Source: Chionoecetes opilio (lineage: Eukaryota; Arthropoda; Malacostraca; Decapoda; Majidae). Taken from it: a stretch of 64,000 nt of DNA. The translations under genes were made by a program, and so were the position numbers. Positions 45,570 through 55,936 of this stretch are shown here, one piece after another. The first letter of the stretch is position 1. Every line of letters starts with the position of its first letter. The notes under the pieces are model-generated. The model was not told the DNA's origin and searched no databases. It saw only the letters and a program-made list of their open reading frames with translations. The stretch lies in contig JACEEZ010011998.1 in assembly GCA_016584305.1 (NCBI GenBank), forward strand, positions 58,256 through 122,255, written 5' to 3'.

Positions 45570-45847
45570 AGGCCGGTTCCCATCAGCCCGCTTGTACGGC
45601 CGTCTTACAACAACACCGCTCAACAATGACATCACCATCATCACCGCTTGAGTGGTATTTGTGGTAACTGGGCACAGTTGGCAACTCCGCTCGAGCGGAC
45701 ACCGCCGAGCGGGAGAGATGACTTGAATTTAACTTTGTACGGCGGCCGTACAGCGGTACGGCGGTGCGGTAGACTTTGTTGTGACGTCATTGTGACGTCT
45801 TTGTTGTTGTATGGCGGCCGTACAAGCGGAATGATGGGAACCGGGCT
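45570..45847. mobile_element. Harbinger-type MITE, 278 bp, TSD TTA
   Basis: Ends AGGCCGGTTCCCATCA and TGATGGGAACCGGGCT are inverted repeats, with TTA at 45567-45569 and 45848-45850. The inner part continues to pair (CCCGCTTGTACGGCCG with CGGCCGTACAAGCGG). A TTA duplication is characteristic of PIF/Harbinger. It was in place before foldback Y, whose 7-bp target spans its left edge. Confidence 0.85.
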
Positions 45848-46324
45848 TTAGCGGTAGGAGGGGAGAGGCTAGGCGGGTAGCTGAACCCTCGTCAGACGTC
45901 ACTTGTCACCTCACTCTCACTCTCAGTCAGTGATGCCAGATTTGGGGATTTGTCCCTAGATTTGGGGATTTCGGGGCCCTGATGGGGACATGGGGACATT
46001 CACTCTCGATTTGGGGAGTTTTGAGGCTTCTGAAAAAAATATGTATTTTATGGCTTAAAATAATATTATTAATATGAAGGTTAAAAGAAAACATGAGGTT
46101 AAACCGACGGCAAGGAAGAAGTAAGGACACGGACTGAACGCGAATGAGCCAGAGCTAAGAAAAAAATAGACGGTAAATTAAGTTGCCGTTTTTTCGACGT
46201 TTAAAGGTTCAAGAAATCAATGATTACCATGAGTTTTTGGACGATTGTAGAGCCTGCATGTATGATATGATGTTATTCGTGCCTATAATCATTACTGAAG
46301 ATAAGAATTACTGATGAAACCCTC

Positions 46325-46639
46325 ATGTTTACAAATTTGTCAAGTTTTGTTTCTGGGCTATTGTGTCTTCCTCATTCTAGTGCCACAGCAGAAAGGATAT
46401 TTTCATCTGTAAACAATTTAAAAACAAAACAAACAAACAAACTCTCAACCAGAACTCTAGTTGGACTTCTGCATACAAAGCGGTATTTGAAAGGCCGGGA
46501 ATGTTTCAATTTTGCTGTAAATGATAAACTAGTCAACATGATGACTTCAGATATCTACAAATACCATGAAAATGATGATTCGAGTGATGATATTATTTGG
46601 CATGCAAATGTGTTATTCTATTCTTTCTTTCTGGCTTAG
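46325..46639 (+). pseudogene. hAT transposase dimerisation domain remnant
   Basis: The 104-codon frame carries LLCLPHSSATAERIFSSVNN, then LKTKQTNKLSTRTL, then VGLLHTKRYLKG, the hAT C-terminal dimerisation signature (HSSATAERIFS). It ends TAG at 46637-46639. The upstream catalytic domain is missing: only about 400 bp separates it from the left end of the element. The element is therefore internally deleted and non-autonomous. Confidence 0.85.
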
Positions 46640-46823
46640 TACAGTATGTCCAGAATATTAGTTGGATTATTTAAGTTCCCCTAGAGGCTAAGAGCATTAA
46701 TATTTTCAATTATTTCTGTATCATATTTCTAAGCAATTTAAGGAAATATATCATCCCCATCAGCCTAAAGTAGAAAATTTTATTAAATGTATTTTTTATT
46801 AAATGCTCATGAGGCTGTATCCT

Positions 46824-47197
46824 GTTTTGTTTGTGTCTATCGGGCCTCCAGCAGGGGAGGACCACGGGCTAGCTTGAGCCCGTCAGAGAGATGCTTTGAT
46901 GTCGCAGAGGTGGAGTGCGTTGATCGGTGGCAGCCTAGTGCGGCAGCGCGGCGGCGCTAGGCTGCGGGCAAAAAGACGGGAGGCGAGGGGCATGGCTACA
47001 CTCGCCGTTCCCGGAAGAGAGGAGAGTGTCCGTGCTGCTGGCGTGCGGCACGAGGACTGGCTTGTCCATCCTGACGAGGAGTGCGGGGCACTCAGCAGGA
47101 TACACTCTCCGTGTGGGGGGGGGCGCAGCAGGCTGCTACGCGTCGGGGATGAGGGGGAAGAGTGGCCATGAGGGGGCTGCCCGGCCCGCTGTATCCT
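46824..47197. mobile_element. GC-rich insert flanked by 10-bp direct repeat
   Basis: GCTGTATCCT occurs at 46814-46823 and 47188-47197. The 364 bp between are strongly GC-rich, unlike the AT-rich hAT body around them. A 9-10-bp duplication suggests insertion of another element, but no terminal repeats or coding motifs are evident. Confidence 0.55.
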
Positions 47198-47489
47198 ATT
47201 ACTGCCTTTTTTATTTTTTGCAGTCCTTGTGATGATTATAATAAAAAAGTGAATTATGCTTCATGTGTAATGTAATATATTGTGTAAAACAAAGTATGAA
47301 TTATTTGTACGTACATTAAAATCAACATGGCAATTTTAATTTACATGTGGAGTATATATGTAACATATACTACAGCATTTTTATAACAAGTATGGAAATA
47401 TATGAAATGGGGATTTTTGGGGATTTTCCCCCGAATATTTAGGGATTTTGAGACCAGACTATCTGGCAAGTGGCAACACTGCTCTCAGT

Positions 47490-47790
47490 CACCCACGAGA
47501 CAGAGATGAGGGAGGATGTGCGGTCTTGCGCTCTGCTCCGCGCTAAAATGGCCAAGGGGGGCCCTTAGAATGCCAGTCTGAGACACAACAATAACACTGG
47601 CACTGCACTGAACACACGGGAGGCACTGTACCTGCACAACACACCCACAAGTCCACTGTATCTGCACAATATACGCACCAGGCCACTATAACCACTGTAT
47701 CTCTTTCGCGACGCCACAAAATACGCGTAGACACTGAAGCTGGCTGTTCTGTGTGGTGTATATCACTGCAGAAGCCATATCACTGCGCCA
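47490..47790 (-). promoter_or_regulatory. Gypsy B leader and primer binding site
   Basis: Minus strand from 47790 begins TGGCGCAGTGATATGG, directly after the LTR, the position of a tRNA primer site and matching the first 11 bases of Gypsy A's. The following 300 bp is untranslated leader rich in CAGTG words. It continues past the hAT, MITE and foldback insertions to the gag start near 42880. Confidence 0.8.
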
Positions 47791-48044
47791 TCTTCCACAT
47801 AATCCAGGGATAAGTGAAAGTCCTTAGGAAGCTTCTTGTAGGTTGTTATTCTTCTACTTAGGGAATACAGGAGGGGACAGCCGTGGAGAGGCCTCAGCGT
47901 GTCTCCGTTACTCTCCTACTGAATATGGCAGCGAGCTATATTGTGGCTGCCAGACGTAGAGTGTTACATTGTCGTACGCTACACATACGTCATAATATGT
48001 AATCCCACGGACATAATAACAGTGGAATATTTCCCTATCCTACA
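47791..48044 (-). mobile_element. Gypsy B 5' LTR
   Basis: 254 bp, starting TGTAGGATAGGG (48044) and ending TGTGGAAGA on the minus strand. It is uninterrupted and matches the split 3' LTR piece by piece. It contains the unoccupied target of the hAT-like element (CCGTGGAGAGGCC, about 47880). Confidence 0.93.
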
Positions 48045-48045
48045 G

Positions 48046-48290
48046 GAACTGTAATCTCTTTGAAGAAAATCTTGATTTGTTGTTTTCATACCTGTGCTGG
48101 TGACCACTGGGAGTATTCAAATAAAAGTATAGATCAAGAAATACACTACATACACATGTGTAAAACCGATATATATTCATCCCTTGACGTATATGACCAC
48201 ATCAACAAAACTTCACAAAATATGTTGTTACCTCATTATAAGGCACGAAACCAACTTTAAATGAATTATAAGAATATGTACAGTCTAGGA
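48046..48290 (-). repeat. Inverted copy of the sequence at 19540-19745 and 22140-22345
   Basis: Reading the minus strand, TGTACATATTCTTATAATTC, GGTTTCGTGCCTTATAATGA and CCAGTGGTCACCAGC recur in order. The related sequences lie on both outer sides of Gypsy B in opposite orientation, suggesting B landed in or near an inverted repeat. A short frame (YSYNSFKVGFVPYNEV) is shared by all copies but is unidentified. Confidence 0.75.
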
Positions 48291-48599
48291 CAGAAGTCGT
48301 GTCATTGGTTAAGACATCTGGTAAAGGGCTAACCCTTCGGTGCTCTTTGCCGTATGTCATACGAACGGTTGGTAGCACTGCCACAAGTGCTTCGATCTCA
48401 CCACAACTCATAAGTCATATTAGTTCGTATCCTCACGAGTAATTGTTTTAGGATTCATTACCAGGATTATTAAAATTAGAAGTGCTGAGGTAATTATAAA
48501 GCAGTGGTTGAACCTGGGTTTGATGAGCCAGTCTCAGGGGTTCGGCTGAGGCCCACCGAAACACATTGCAATTTTGCTATTATTGTAAACTCCCTCAGG

Positions 48600-48955
48600 T
48601 GTTGAGGCTCGCTTCGCTCCAACCCCCCCCCCCCCCCCCTAGAACAATCCTGGATTCATCCCCGTATTCCCCTTTCTTTTTAAGGACCTATATACGCCAC
48701 TGCTTCAGAGTCCTTCCTTCCTTCTTTCATATTATTATCCAAATATACTCTTGAATTTTGACGCAATTTTTCTTTCATTTTTTGCATAGATTAAAATGGA
48801 ATTTGTTCTTATTATTATCCAAATATAGTACTATTGAATTTTGAAGCAATTTTTCTAGATTTTTTTTTCCCTCCCATATTTGAGGGCTCATCTAGTGTGC
48901 GGACGTTTTCGTTAGGGTTCGGCGCCTCTGAAAAGGTTCAGAACCACTATAATAA
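48600..48955. other. No gene; poly(C) tract and short repeats
   Basis: A run of about 16 C at 48624-48640 and a duplicated phrase TATTATCCAAATATA (48730 and 48816), each followed by TTGAATTTTGAMGCAATTTT. Nothing coding. Confidence 0.6.
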
Positions 48956-49430
48956 ACCTTTATTTGGCTCTAGTCAGACCTCATCTAGATTATGTGGTTC
49001 AGTTTTGGTCTCCGTGCTACAGGATAGATATTGCCTTGTTAGAATCAGTGCGGAGAATGATGACCAAAATGATACAGGGGATGCGTAACTATAGTTATGA
49101 GAAGAGATTGAAGCTATTAAATTTACACTCACTCAAGAGGCGTAGAGTAAGGGCCGATCTGATTAAAAGTTTTGAAGTGGTTAAAGGGATACAATAAAGG
49201 AGATGTAGGAAAAGTTCTTACGGCTAGTAAGCAGGGTAGAACAAGAAGTGACGGATTCAAACTGGTAAAACGTGGATTTAAAAAAGAAATAGGGAGAAGC
49301 TGGTACACAAAAGGGGTGGTAAATGATTGGAATGGACTCAATAGACAGAGTTAGTGCGGAGTCAATAGGGAGCTTTAAAGTAATCGTCCAGACCCATCTT
49401 TTTTTTGCCGAATTATGTTGAATGTACATT
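48955..49430 (+). mobile_element. LINE ORF2 C-terminal fragment
   Basis: Plus strand: LVRPHLDYVVQFWSPCYRID, then MTKMIQGMRNYSYEKRLKLL, then RADLIKSFEVVKGI. After a stop come FKKEIGRSWYTK and VVNDWNGLN, the typical end of a CR1/RTE-like ORF2 ('RPHLDY' to 'VVNDWN'). It is split by stops near 49196 and 49352. A much shorter piece of the same family, around the GGGAGAAACTGG phrase, lies at about 59395-59460. Confidence 0.8.
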
Positions 49431-49609
49431 CAAAACACCTAATCCACCAAAAATAATTGATTTCCAGGCCTTATTTCCGTAAAAACACGACTTTTGTAAA
49501 AAGCGCGCGAAAAAAAAATTCTTCCCTCCAACAGGGCTACGACTGTTATTGATGACGTCAGAACAGGGACGCCCGCAGACACTCTGTCTGACACCTTTCG
49601 GCAAATGTT

Positions 49610-49852
49610 ATGATGAGCGATTGTACTTCGGTGTCAGACAGTGAATCTGTCGCTGTGACAGATTTAGAGTACGATGCTCAATCTGACACCGAAAGAAATG
49701 ACGCTGGTCGCGTATACTATGAGGAAAACGAACCTCAGATTGTCATGGGATCCTATATGTTTGAGCCCGAGTACGAGGTGGATGAACAGGTGTTAGCAGA
49801 GCCTGAGGTTCAGCAGGAGGACCTGGCACTTCTCCAAAACATGGATTGGTAA
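49610..49852 (+). CDS. Acidic 80-residue frame, possibly first exon of a P2X7-tail-like protein
   Basis: ATG at about 49610, acidic and Ser/Asp-rich (SDSESVAVTDLEYDAQSD), then VMGSYMFEPEYE, ending at LLQNMDW. The PY/SY-x-FEPE motif followed by 'xDW' and, about 17 nt later in another frame, CVCGNHNEG resembles the start of the arthropod multi-copy proteins that share the P2X7 intracellular-tail Zn domain ('WCxCGxC'). The junction could be a 5' splice site (TTG|GTAAAT) or a small insertion. No zinc domain follows. Tentative; it may be an orphan exon or chance. Confidence 0.3.
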   Translation: MMSDCTSVSDSESVAVTDLEYDAQSDTERNDAGRVYYEENEPQIVMGSYMFEPEYEVDEQVLAEPEVQQEDLALLQNMDW

Positions 49853-49859
49853 ATAAAGT

Positions 49860-50930
49860 TAAACCATGTGTGTGTGGGAATCACAATGAAGGTACTTTCG
49901 AGAAAATCCTATGGTTAGTTTTGGAGCTACAGTCAAACGTCATTACTCGGAAACCACATACTAGCATTAACTACAGCATAGAGTTGGAAAATATGCGTAC
50001 GGGAAGGCAGAAAGTGTGACAGCCACACCACCACAGGGTCTCTCACCACAGGGCACGCCCACTCCACAACTGGTTTACTTGGATTGCTTGGTCTTGTTAA
50101 AAGGCAAAGCCTCACAGTCGTGGTGGTCCACCGCTGCTGCCAGTCCTGGCGTCCCTGTCTAACAGGGCCACCTGGTCTGGTATAGTGTTGGACTGAGTCA
50201 CTGTCTTACGGGGGGGGCGCCGTCCCCTTGTCCAGCACACCCGTATACACAGGCTCACCTCACTCGTCGTCCCAACCCACACACTGGGTAGGCGACTAGT
50301 CGCGCTCCACACTCTCACCCAGTCTTTCACCCGATGTGTACCCTCACTACACACCGTTGCTCAACACAACTGCTCGCCCCAACACACTATAGGCGTGTAT
50401 CACCCTACACACGCCACTCCTTTCCGTGTGCAAACTTTTCTCGAAAGGCACAGCTGTCTTGCTGCACTCATAAAGGATGCATGCATGTGGCATATAGCAA
50501 AAAAAATCTATCAGAAACACCCAAATATCTTAAAGTACTATATTTATCTCTGTGTCTGATCAGCGCGGGAAGATGAGCCTCCCTGATGCTACGTCACCGA
50601 GCCTGAGCCTGAGCGTCTGCAAACCTTGAGAGCGTTTTGAAAACTCGGGGAATTTGCAGATTTTGATTGCGGATTATTTAAAAACGGCTGACTGGATACA
50701 AAAAGTGACGACGTATTGTTGATATACTCGTTAATGGCTATGATTTGATTGCATTAAATCAGGAATGATGAAATAGTCTGGACGATTACTTTAAGTTAAA
50801 AGTAGGTTTGACAATTTCATGGATGGGGATGAAAGGTGGCTGTAGGTAGTGTTAAGTAACAGGAACACCACGTGTAGGTCTCGCGGCCTCTTGTAGCTTC
50901 CTTATTTTTTTCGGTGGCGCTCTCTGGTAT
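49860..50930. other. No recognisable gene
   Basis: GC-moderate DNA with several short open frames, none with a motif. The words AGTAATCGTCCAGAC (49379) and GTCTGGACGATTACT (50778) are inverted copies bracketing the segment. Confidence 0.45.
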
Positions 50931-50940
50931 ATTCAGTCTC

Positions 50941-53900
50941 TTTTCGAACCACTATTTTTTCTTCTTTTTTTTTTTTCTTTTTTTTTTTTCTTTTTTTTTT
51001 ACATTACAAGGAACTGGCCAAGAGCACAACAAAAATGGGTAACACAAAGCCCGCTTAGTTGCCAGTCTCTATAAAGAAGACAGTAAGAGAATAAAATAAA
51101 AACAGAGGGGTAGGCCAATTTAGTTCGGGAGGTGTCTTGTTACTTTTCTTTTGAAAAGATTTAAGTCATAGGAAAGTGGAAAAATAGAAACAGGAAGAGA
51201 GTTCCAGAGTATACCAGTGAAAGGGATGAAAGAGTAAAGATACTGATTAACTCTTGTATTAGGAAGATGGACAGAATAGGGATGAGAATGATTAGAAAGT
51301 CTTGTGCAGCGAGGCCGCGGGAGTGGGGGAGGCATGCAGTTTTTTTTACATAGGAATAACAGACACCAGGAGACCTATTGGTCCATAGCGAGGGTATCTG
51401 CTGAACTACATACTACTAACTATCAACTACTTGTAAGAAAACAGTTGGAAAATGATACCATGTCCCTAAAGAGGATAGGAACATGGAAGTTTCGTAGTGC
51501 AGAATGATAGGATATGAAAAATACTAACTACAACTACCACTACCACTACAACTAATCGAAACGGGGGACTAGATACGAATTCGCACTATCAATACCCATT
51601 TACTTTACAGTGCGCGTCAAGTCTGTTTTTTAATGTAGTTATTGTGCTGGCTCCGACAACATTTGCTGGAAAAACTTTTTCCCATTTTAAACCCCCCCTC
51701 TAACATTGAAAATAATTTTTAAATGGGACCCTTTTTGTGCAACTTTGAGGGGGTTTATTTTTAAAACCTTTATTTCTTGTTGTCATTTTGAGTTGAAAGT
51801 TTCGAATTTTTTTTCTCTTGATTAAGGACAAAAAAACCCTTTTGGGATCAAAAAGGGTTTTCTATAAATCCCCACGGTTTCTACGAACCCTTTTAAAGGA
51901 AAAACATTTTAAAGTTTCCGCAGTCCTCTTTCAAAAAGATAAATTTTTCGAAAAAGAGGAATTTTTTGGGTTTGTTTCTTTGAAATGATCCCAAATTTTG
52001 GGCTTGATCTTTTACAAACAGGCGCCAAATTTGAACGAACAATTCCAAGTGCGGCCAAACCCAAAGGCCCGTGTATAACTGTGTCTTTATTTTTGGGAAA
52101 TTGGTTTTTTGTTCAAAGTTACTTTTAATAAGCCCAACATCTATTTGCCTTTTTTTACTGGCAGCTAGGCAATGCGGACTTTTTTTCCAGTCATTACTGA
52201 GGATGACACCTAAACCCTTTTCCCTGCTGTATTTCAGTTAACGATTTATTTTGCTTTTGATTTTATTTTTTAGGTTATCGTCCCTTATGCATTACTTTAC
52301 TTTATCAAATTTAAATTTTTTAAAAGCCTTTTATTACTCCAATCTGATAGTTTTGAGATCATTTTGAAATATTTCGCAGTTTTTTCTTAGTAATGCTTTC
52401 CCCGCCAAATTGGTGTCATCTGAAAATTTTTTCGATTTTTTAGTACAAGTCCCAGGGTCCAGATCTTTTGAATATTTTCAGAAAAAGAGAAACCCCCCCA
52501 AGACCGACCCTTTTAGGCACCCCACTAGTAAATCAAACCCAATCAGATGCCTCCCCTTTTAATTACTACCCGTTTTTTTACGTTTTGGAAAGCCAATCCC
52601 CAAAACCCTTAACAAAAATGTTTCTCCAAAGCCATGTCCCCTTAGTTTTGGTCAGCAGTCGCTTAGGGGAAACCCTATCAAAAGGCTTTCAAAAATAAAG
52701 GTATATTACACCCGGGAAAAAAATTTTTTCCAGCGCCCCAGCGAATAAATAAACAGGAAAAACCCAAGTAGGTTTTTTTAAAGGGGGGGAAATCTCTTAT
52801 TTCGAAACCCCATGCTGGGATTTTAGTATTGATTTATTTTCTCGAGAAAAAAAAACATATTTTATCCCCGAAATTTAATTTTCTCAAATTTTTAACAATA
52901 AAGGCCCGTTACCCCATTGGGCTCAATTACTTGCGGGGCCCCTTACCCCCCTTTTCTTAATATGGGTGTAACTTTAAAACTAATTTCCACATACTGGAAA
53001 ATTTTTGTCACCTAGGGATTTGTTGAAAAAAACCCCTTTAAGGGGAGCGAAATTTAAACTGTGACATTCGCGAAGTCGTCCGGCGAGATTTCGTCCACCC
53101 CCCCCGGATTTTTTCTGGGTCAAGTTTCCCGCAAAAACTTTTATATTTTTGTCACTGTTACTCTCCAAAACCAGTCTACCCCCTTTCCCATTTCCCCCAA
53201 CATGTTTTTGGTTCTGGTAATAGAGTTTTTTTTCTTCTTTAATAAATACCCCATTTAAAATATTTTTAGTACGAACGCCTAATCTTATTATCATTTTCCC
53301 CAAGGGAAATTTTTATTATCTTTTTAGTGGCCCAAAAACTTGGGTTTGGGCTTTTTTTTACCCCCGAACGTATTGGGGAAAAAACCTTTTCGGTTTGATT
53401 TGGATTTTTTCCTTTTCAATTTTTTCTTCATACTCGCGCTTTTTTTGATTAAAATTTGTCCTTTTCAAACGGGCCTTTTACGTTTATTTTTTCTCTAGAA
53501 CGCCGTCTGGGATTTGGGTCTTTGTTTAAATTTATACGCTCGGCGCTTTTTTGTCAATGATTTTTTTGGAAACTTAAATTTTTATCCCAAATGGGTTCCC
53601 GGGTTTTGTTATTCAAAACGTTTTTTTTTTCCATTTGGGGAAATGTTTTTTTCCACCAAACCAATTTGGGGTTTATTTTTGAATACATTAAACATGTTTC
53701 GGGGTTATACCATTTAGTAGGTTTAATCCCTTTCCCAAATTCGCTTAGACCTCTGGATCTTTGAAAAATTTTCTTTTTTTATAATTTGGGACAGTAAACC
53801 CATTTTCTGTGATTTCCTTTCATTGCAATTTATGCCGCATCTGATTAGCCCGTGATCACTGTTTGCCCAAAAAGTTAACCATATCGCAGTAATCAAAACA

Positions 53901-55400
53901 ATCAATGGGCGGTAGTGAAAACTTTTAAAACTAGGATACTATTTCCCTTGTGGCTCACGGAACCCCCGATTTAAATATACTTTTGTTCACCATATCAAGC
54001 CCAAACGCATACCTTTTTCTATCAGCAGAATTATTATTTCCAAATTTATACGAGGTAGGTTTAAAATCTCCACAAATAATTGTATCGTTTTTTTATTGTT
54101 TTACAAAGGGCTTTATCTCGTTTATACAGGAGGCAATATACTTCCGCCTTTGTTTGGGGGGGGACCATATATTGTCCCCAAAAGTTAGCAATTTACCGTT
54201 TAGCTTAACCTTTTTCGTAACTGAGTCATAATGCTTTTTTACTTTTTCGATTTTTGATTTCTTTTCAAATTTTTCTTTAATGTAAAGAATGAACCCTCCA
54301 CCTGCTTTGTGGGGTGGGGAAAAATTTTGGAATGTCTTATAGCCTGGAATGGCATTTCAGCTAATAAAAAGTTTTCTTTGTGTTGATCCAACTCTCAGTG
54401 ATACTGACGATATCTGGCGTTTCGGCAACAACGTATGCTAATAATTCGTTACGTTTTTAAAATAATGCTTCTGGCTTTTGTGTAGATTTAATTTAAGTTC
54501 CTTGATAGTTTTGGTAACCTTGCGTGAGGTTTACCGGCAGGGCGTCTAGGTCCCACTGTTACAGGGCGCTTGATTAAGTTACTTTGATTAGTATTTGCGG
54601 AAACGGGACGTGACCCAGCGTTGCTGTGGGGTAAGAAAGGGGTTAAGGTGATGCTGCTACTGCCGTCCGCTCGTCGTTTTTTGATCTGTAAGAAGAAACT
54701 TTGTCATTTAGCAGACGTCCTAATCGTGCATGGCCGACGGGGCTGAGGTGGAGTCCGTCATCCCCAAACAGGATGGAATCCTCAACCAGGATGGGATCCT
54801 CGTAGAAATTATCCCAGAAGTTTGCGAAGTCTACATTCTCCTGTGCACAAAGAGACCTCAGTCGGTTATTTGTGCTGTACGCCTTATCGTAAAAGCGTCG
54901 GCCGACTCCTAGTTAGCAAGTTCAGAAGAGCAGTGAGCATGAAAATAACGGTAGAAGAGAGCAAGAGAAGCAACATTGCGGCGGTGATTTAAAGATTGAA
55001 AACAGTCAGTCAGAGGAGAGGAGTTGATGAGACAAAAAGCTTTTGACTCAACCCTGTTTAGGAGAGCTGTATGAGTGGATCCTCCCCAAAAATGTGAGAC
55101 ATGCTCCATACATGGGCGGATAAGGACCATGTAGAGAGCAAGCAATTGGGAGGGAGAAAAAAAAGGACGCAGACGCCACAGCACACCTAACTTCTTAGAA
55201 GCTGTTTTAGCAAGAGATGAGATGTGAGATTTCCAGTTCAGATTTTTAGTAAAGGATAGTCCTAGAATGTTCATTGTAGAAGAAGGAGACAGTTGAGTGT
55301 CATTGAAGAAGAGGGGATAGTTATCTGGTAGGTTTTGTCGAGTAGATAGGTGAAGAAATTGGGTTTTTGAGGCATTGAACAAAACAAGGTTTGCTTTGAC
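50941..55400 (-). mobile_element. LINE (outer) interrupted by a second LINE
   Basis: Minus strand ORF2 C-terminus: KTQFLHLSTRQNLPDNYPLF, LGLSFTKNLNWKSHISSLAK, LYMVLIRPCMEHVSHFWGGS and NHRRNVASLALFYRYFHAHC (55385-54915), then PPPLPRPRCTRLSNHSHPYS, and FTGILWNSLPVSIFP (51338-51117). The break at 54911/51341 is the inner LINE. The tail is an A-rich run (plus-strand T-rich 50950-51000). The N-terminal two thirds of ORF2 are absent. Confidence 0.88.
51342..54910 (-). mobile_element. Inner LINE (CR1/L2-like), homopolymer-damaged
   Basis: Minus strand, from an endonuclease region (AETPDIVSITESWINTK, about 54420-54370) through reverse transcriptase pieces (FDRVSPKRLLTK, about 52690; a GVPQGSVLGP-like zone near 52520; FSDDTNLAGKAL at about 52430-52395) to the RPHLE region (about 52070) and VVGASTITTLK near 51650. 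It ends in a poly(A) tail at 51342. AGTT flanks both sides (51338-51341; 54911-54914). Frames shift every few dozen bases next to stretched homopolymers, so sequencing error probably adds to real decay. Confidence 0.8.
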
Positions 55401-55765
55401 TTATTGATACTCATACATTATATTAACTTTTTGAAGCAATGACTGAAGCACACATATGATACACATCACTAGGGATGTCTAAATCATAGGATATGTATTG
55501 GAGAAATGAGTTCACAAGTAAATCAGTCCTTTATTGCAACAAGAGACACATATCCCCACTTATGGGTTTTTATACACGTAATTTTTATTACAACCATGGC
55601 ACGCCACTATCACACCCTTACCACCCACATAACACCACCACCAAACTAACATAATTATCATACTACCACGATAATCACACCCATAGACCACTGTAAACCT
55701 GGACTGCGCACGGAATATCGGCCTGTCGCACAAGGGCCTGAAGTCGGAGGGCCGCTCGGATTCAT
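55400..55765. other. No recognisable gene
   Basis: Mixed-composition DNA with CAC-rich words (55600-55680). Nothing coding or structured. Confidence 0.45.
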
Positions 55766-55817
55766 AATATATAAAATATATATTATATATAAAATAATAT
55801 ATTATATATTTTATATT

Positions 55818-55862
<45 letters not shown>

Positions 55863-55887
55863 ATGTATATATGTATATAATATATAT

Positions 55888-55932
<45 letters not shown>

Positions 55933-55935
55933 CTA
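55765..55935. repeat. (TA)n microsatellite
   Basis: About 170 bp of TATATA with occasional AATAT interruptions, directly next to the foldback to its right. Confidence 0.95.
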
Positions 55936-55936
55936 T

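Larger units (their letters stand above)
45928..47481 (+). mobile_element. hAT element in Gypsy B leader, 8-bp TSD CTCTCAGT
   Basis: Begins CAGTGATGCCAGA and ends CTTGCCACTG-type inverse (TGGCAACACTG), a typical hAT end (CAGTGNTGCCA). Direct repeats CTCTCAGT lie at 45920-45927 and 47482-47489. It contains a C-terminal transposase remnant (46325-46639) and a GC-rich insert (46824-47197). The subterminal zones carry repeats of TTTGGGGATTT on the left and its partners on the right. Confidence 0.9.

Noticed and set aside
46896..47232. GC-rich frames of 68-91 codons as a CpG-island first exon
   Set aside because: They lie inside a hAT element within a block flanked by a 10-bp direct repeat, which fits an insertion better; no coding motif is seen.
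48624..48640. Poly(C) tract as a regulatory element
   Set aside because: A bare homopolymer next to short repeats in non-coding DNA; no supporting context.
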